Source: Clostridia bacterium (GTDB taxonomy: Bacteria; Bacillota; Clostridia; Lachnospirales; Lachnospiraceae). From it: 64,000 bases of DNA. Under the pieces are notes generated by a model that saw only the letters and a program-made list of their open reading frames with translations, did not search any database and was not told where the DNA came from. Of the stretch, positions 63,011 to 64,000 are shown piece after piece. Within the stretch, counting starts at the first letter, position 1, and every line of letters begins with the position of its first letter. The translations under genes and the position numbers were made by a program. The stretch covers positions 1 to 64,000 of the forward strand of contig CAJTEN010000008.1 in NCBI GenBank assembly GCA_910575245.1, written 5' to 3'.

Positions 63011-63772
63011 TTACCACTCCATTGAAGTAAGCCACGCATCCACCTGCCGCTCCCGATTCTTTGCATCATCACTGCAGAAGGGCGGCATGGACATTTCTCC
63101 TATGACTTTACCGTCCTCGAGATACAGAAGCCTTGTCGCGCGGATTGCCGCTTTCAGGTCATGCGTTACCATCAGAATATTCTGCCCGCCCTCGTTCAAA
63201 CTTGTCAGGAGATTCAGAATCTCCTGTGTATTCCGTTTATTCAGCGCTCCCGTCGGTTCGTCCGCAAAGATCATGCCCGGTTCATTCATCATCGCTCTCG
63301 CAATCGCCGCTCGCTGTGCCTCCCCTCCCGAAACCTGTGACGGCAGACGCCCTGCCGCTTCTCCCACGTTCATCCGCCCAAGCAGTTCTTGCGCCCTTTC
63401 ACGTACCTCCCGCTCACTTCTGCGCTTGTCAAGATACCCCGTCACGGCGGCATTTTCAAACAGAGTCAGATTACTGACCAGATGTGCCTGCTGGAATACA
63501 AACCCAAATTCCCTGGAACGCAGGAATGCCATTTCCTTTTCTTTCAAACGGCTGATCTTCTTCCCACGGTACTCTACCTCACCGCCTGTAGGGCTGTCCA
63601 TACCGCTCAGGGCATAGAGAAGAGTAGATTTTCCCGCGCCGGATGACCCCATAACGACCGTGAAATCTCTCTCATAAATTTCCAGATTAACCATATTAAG
63701 CACGTGATTCTGTCCGCCGTTGTTTACAAAGCTCTTACAAAGGTTTGTCGCTTTCATGATGACTGATTTCAT
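63011..63772 (-). CDS. ABC exporter ATPase (MacB/LolD-like)
   Basis: 253 residues. Walker A MGSSGAGKSTLLYAL, Q-loop FVFQQAHLVSNLTLFEN, signature VSGGEAQRAAIARAM, Walker B MIFADEPTGALNKRN, and MVTHD. First gene of the second exporter pair. A possible start at 63772 or at an internal ATG 15 bases in; a ribosome site GGAGC is upstream. Confidence 0.93.
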   Translation of the reverse strand: MKSVIMKATNLCKSFVNNGGQNHVLNMVNLEIYERDFTVVMGSSGAGKSTLLYALSGMDSPTGGEVEYRGKKISRLKEKEMAFLRSREFGFVFQQAHLVSNLTLFENAAVTGYLDKRRSEREVRERAQELLGRMNVGEAAGRLPSQVSGGEAQRAAIARAMMNEPGMIFADEPTGALNKRNTQEILNLLTSLNEGGQNILMVTHDLKAAIRATRLLYLEDGKVIGEMSMPPFCSDDAKNRERQVDAWLTSMEW

Positions 63773-63884
63773 TGTTCTTGCTCCTTTCCGGTGTCTTTAT
63801 GGGAATATCTTAGCAGAATAGTTATTAAGAAGTCTTTAAGATAGAGCAAAAGAAAAGTACTTAGTTTTTCCTCAAATACAATTT

Positions 63885-64000
63885 CTAATAAGTGTCCAAA
63901 TCAGCCAGTATTTCAAGATTCGCCTTCTCATATTCATTAAATATACTGTCATCAAAATCTGCAGCATCACAAGTTGGGCTATACCAAATACACCCCATAA
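63885..64000 (-). CDS. C-terminal part of an unknown protein (window edge)
   Basis: A minus-strand frame entering from the window edge reads CDAADFDDSIFNEYEKANLE and ends ILADLDTY at TAG 63887-63885. The composition looks coding and acidic. Too little remains to identify it. Confidence 0.4.
   Translation of the reverse strand, partial: MGCIWYSPTCDAADFDDSIFNEYEKANLEILADLDTY

Noticed and set aside
1..64000. tRNA, rRNA or known riboswitches
   Set aside because: I saw no cloverleaf, rRNA-like stretch or familiar riboswitch core; the structured regions found do not match any I know. A covariance-model scan was not possible here.

Overview
The window looks like a chromosomal segment of a gut-type Clostridia species, most likely Lachnospiraceae. 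The reasons are the Tn916-family integration module, purine-rich Shine-Dalgarno sites throughout, ABC sugar uptake without a dedicated ATPase, GPH and GH2/GH43 glycan genes, and small DUF3791/DUF3990 and HicAB modules. No rRNA, tRNA or CRISPR array was seen. The species cannot be named from sequence alone.

Region 1 (1-1825 and 25312-28645) is a degraded defence/toxin-antitoxin island. It holds an integrase stub, a truncated Phd-type antitoxin, a ParE-type toxin with a nonsense codon, and a SIR2-like gene overlapping a DUF262 gene. An IS256 stub, a truncated group II intron and an apparently intact HigB/HigA-type pair follow. The SIR2-like gene is cut in two by region 2.

Region 2 (about 1826-25320, 23.5 kb) is a mosaic integrative element. 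A 9-bp direct repeat flanks it, and the same 11-bp arm-type motif lies about 100 bp inside each end. From the left it carries Tn916-like int, xis, a helix-turn-helix protein and a sigma factor; a Crp-SDR pair; a MATE/ECF-S/MATE/HisC/aminotransferase/Lrp operon divergent from a MocR regulator; an XRE repressor, MobC and a 3'-truncated relaxase; a second sigma factor; an eight-gene redox/nitrosative-stress operon (DUF2249, DUF1858, hemerythrin, cupin, ferredoxin, lactate dehydrogenase) divergent from a Crp/Fnr regulator; and a pyridoxamine-kinase-like operon and another XRE regulator. No conjugation genes are present, so it could at most be mobilised in trans, and the relaxase is damaged.

Region 3 (28.8-52.5 kb) is mainly carbohydrate metabolism. 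A GH2 glycosidase and a frameshifted GPH symporter are divergent from an AraC regulator. An unknown membrane protein and sbcCD lie between this and an eleven-gene sugar operon: binding protein, two permeases, isomerase, class II aldolase, GH43-like protein, Fe-alcohol dehydrogenase, MFS, DhaK-like and DhaL-like. The sugar operon is divergent from a LacI regulator, with three operator-like sites and a consensus promoter. The gene set suggests uptake, isomerisation, phosphorylation by a DhaK/DhaL pair, aldol cleavage and aldehyde reduction.

Region 4 (52.8-64 kb) holds a LytTR/GHKL two-component pair, two FtsX-type ABC exporters, and between the exporters a 2.2-kb block of toxin-antitoxin-like genes bounded by 24-bp direct repeats. 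Several genes are broken by one-base indels in homopolymer runs, which may be real decay or assembly error.
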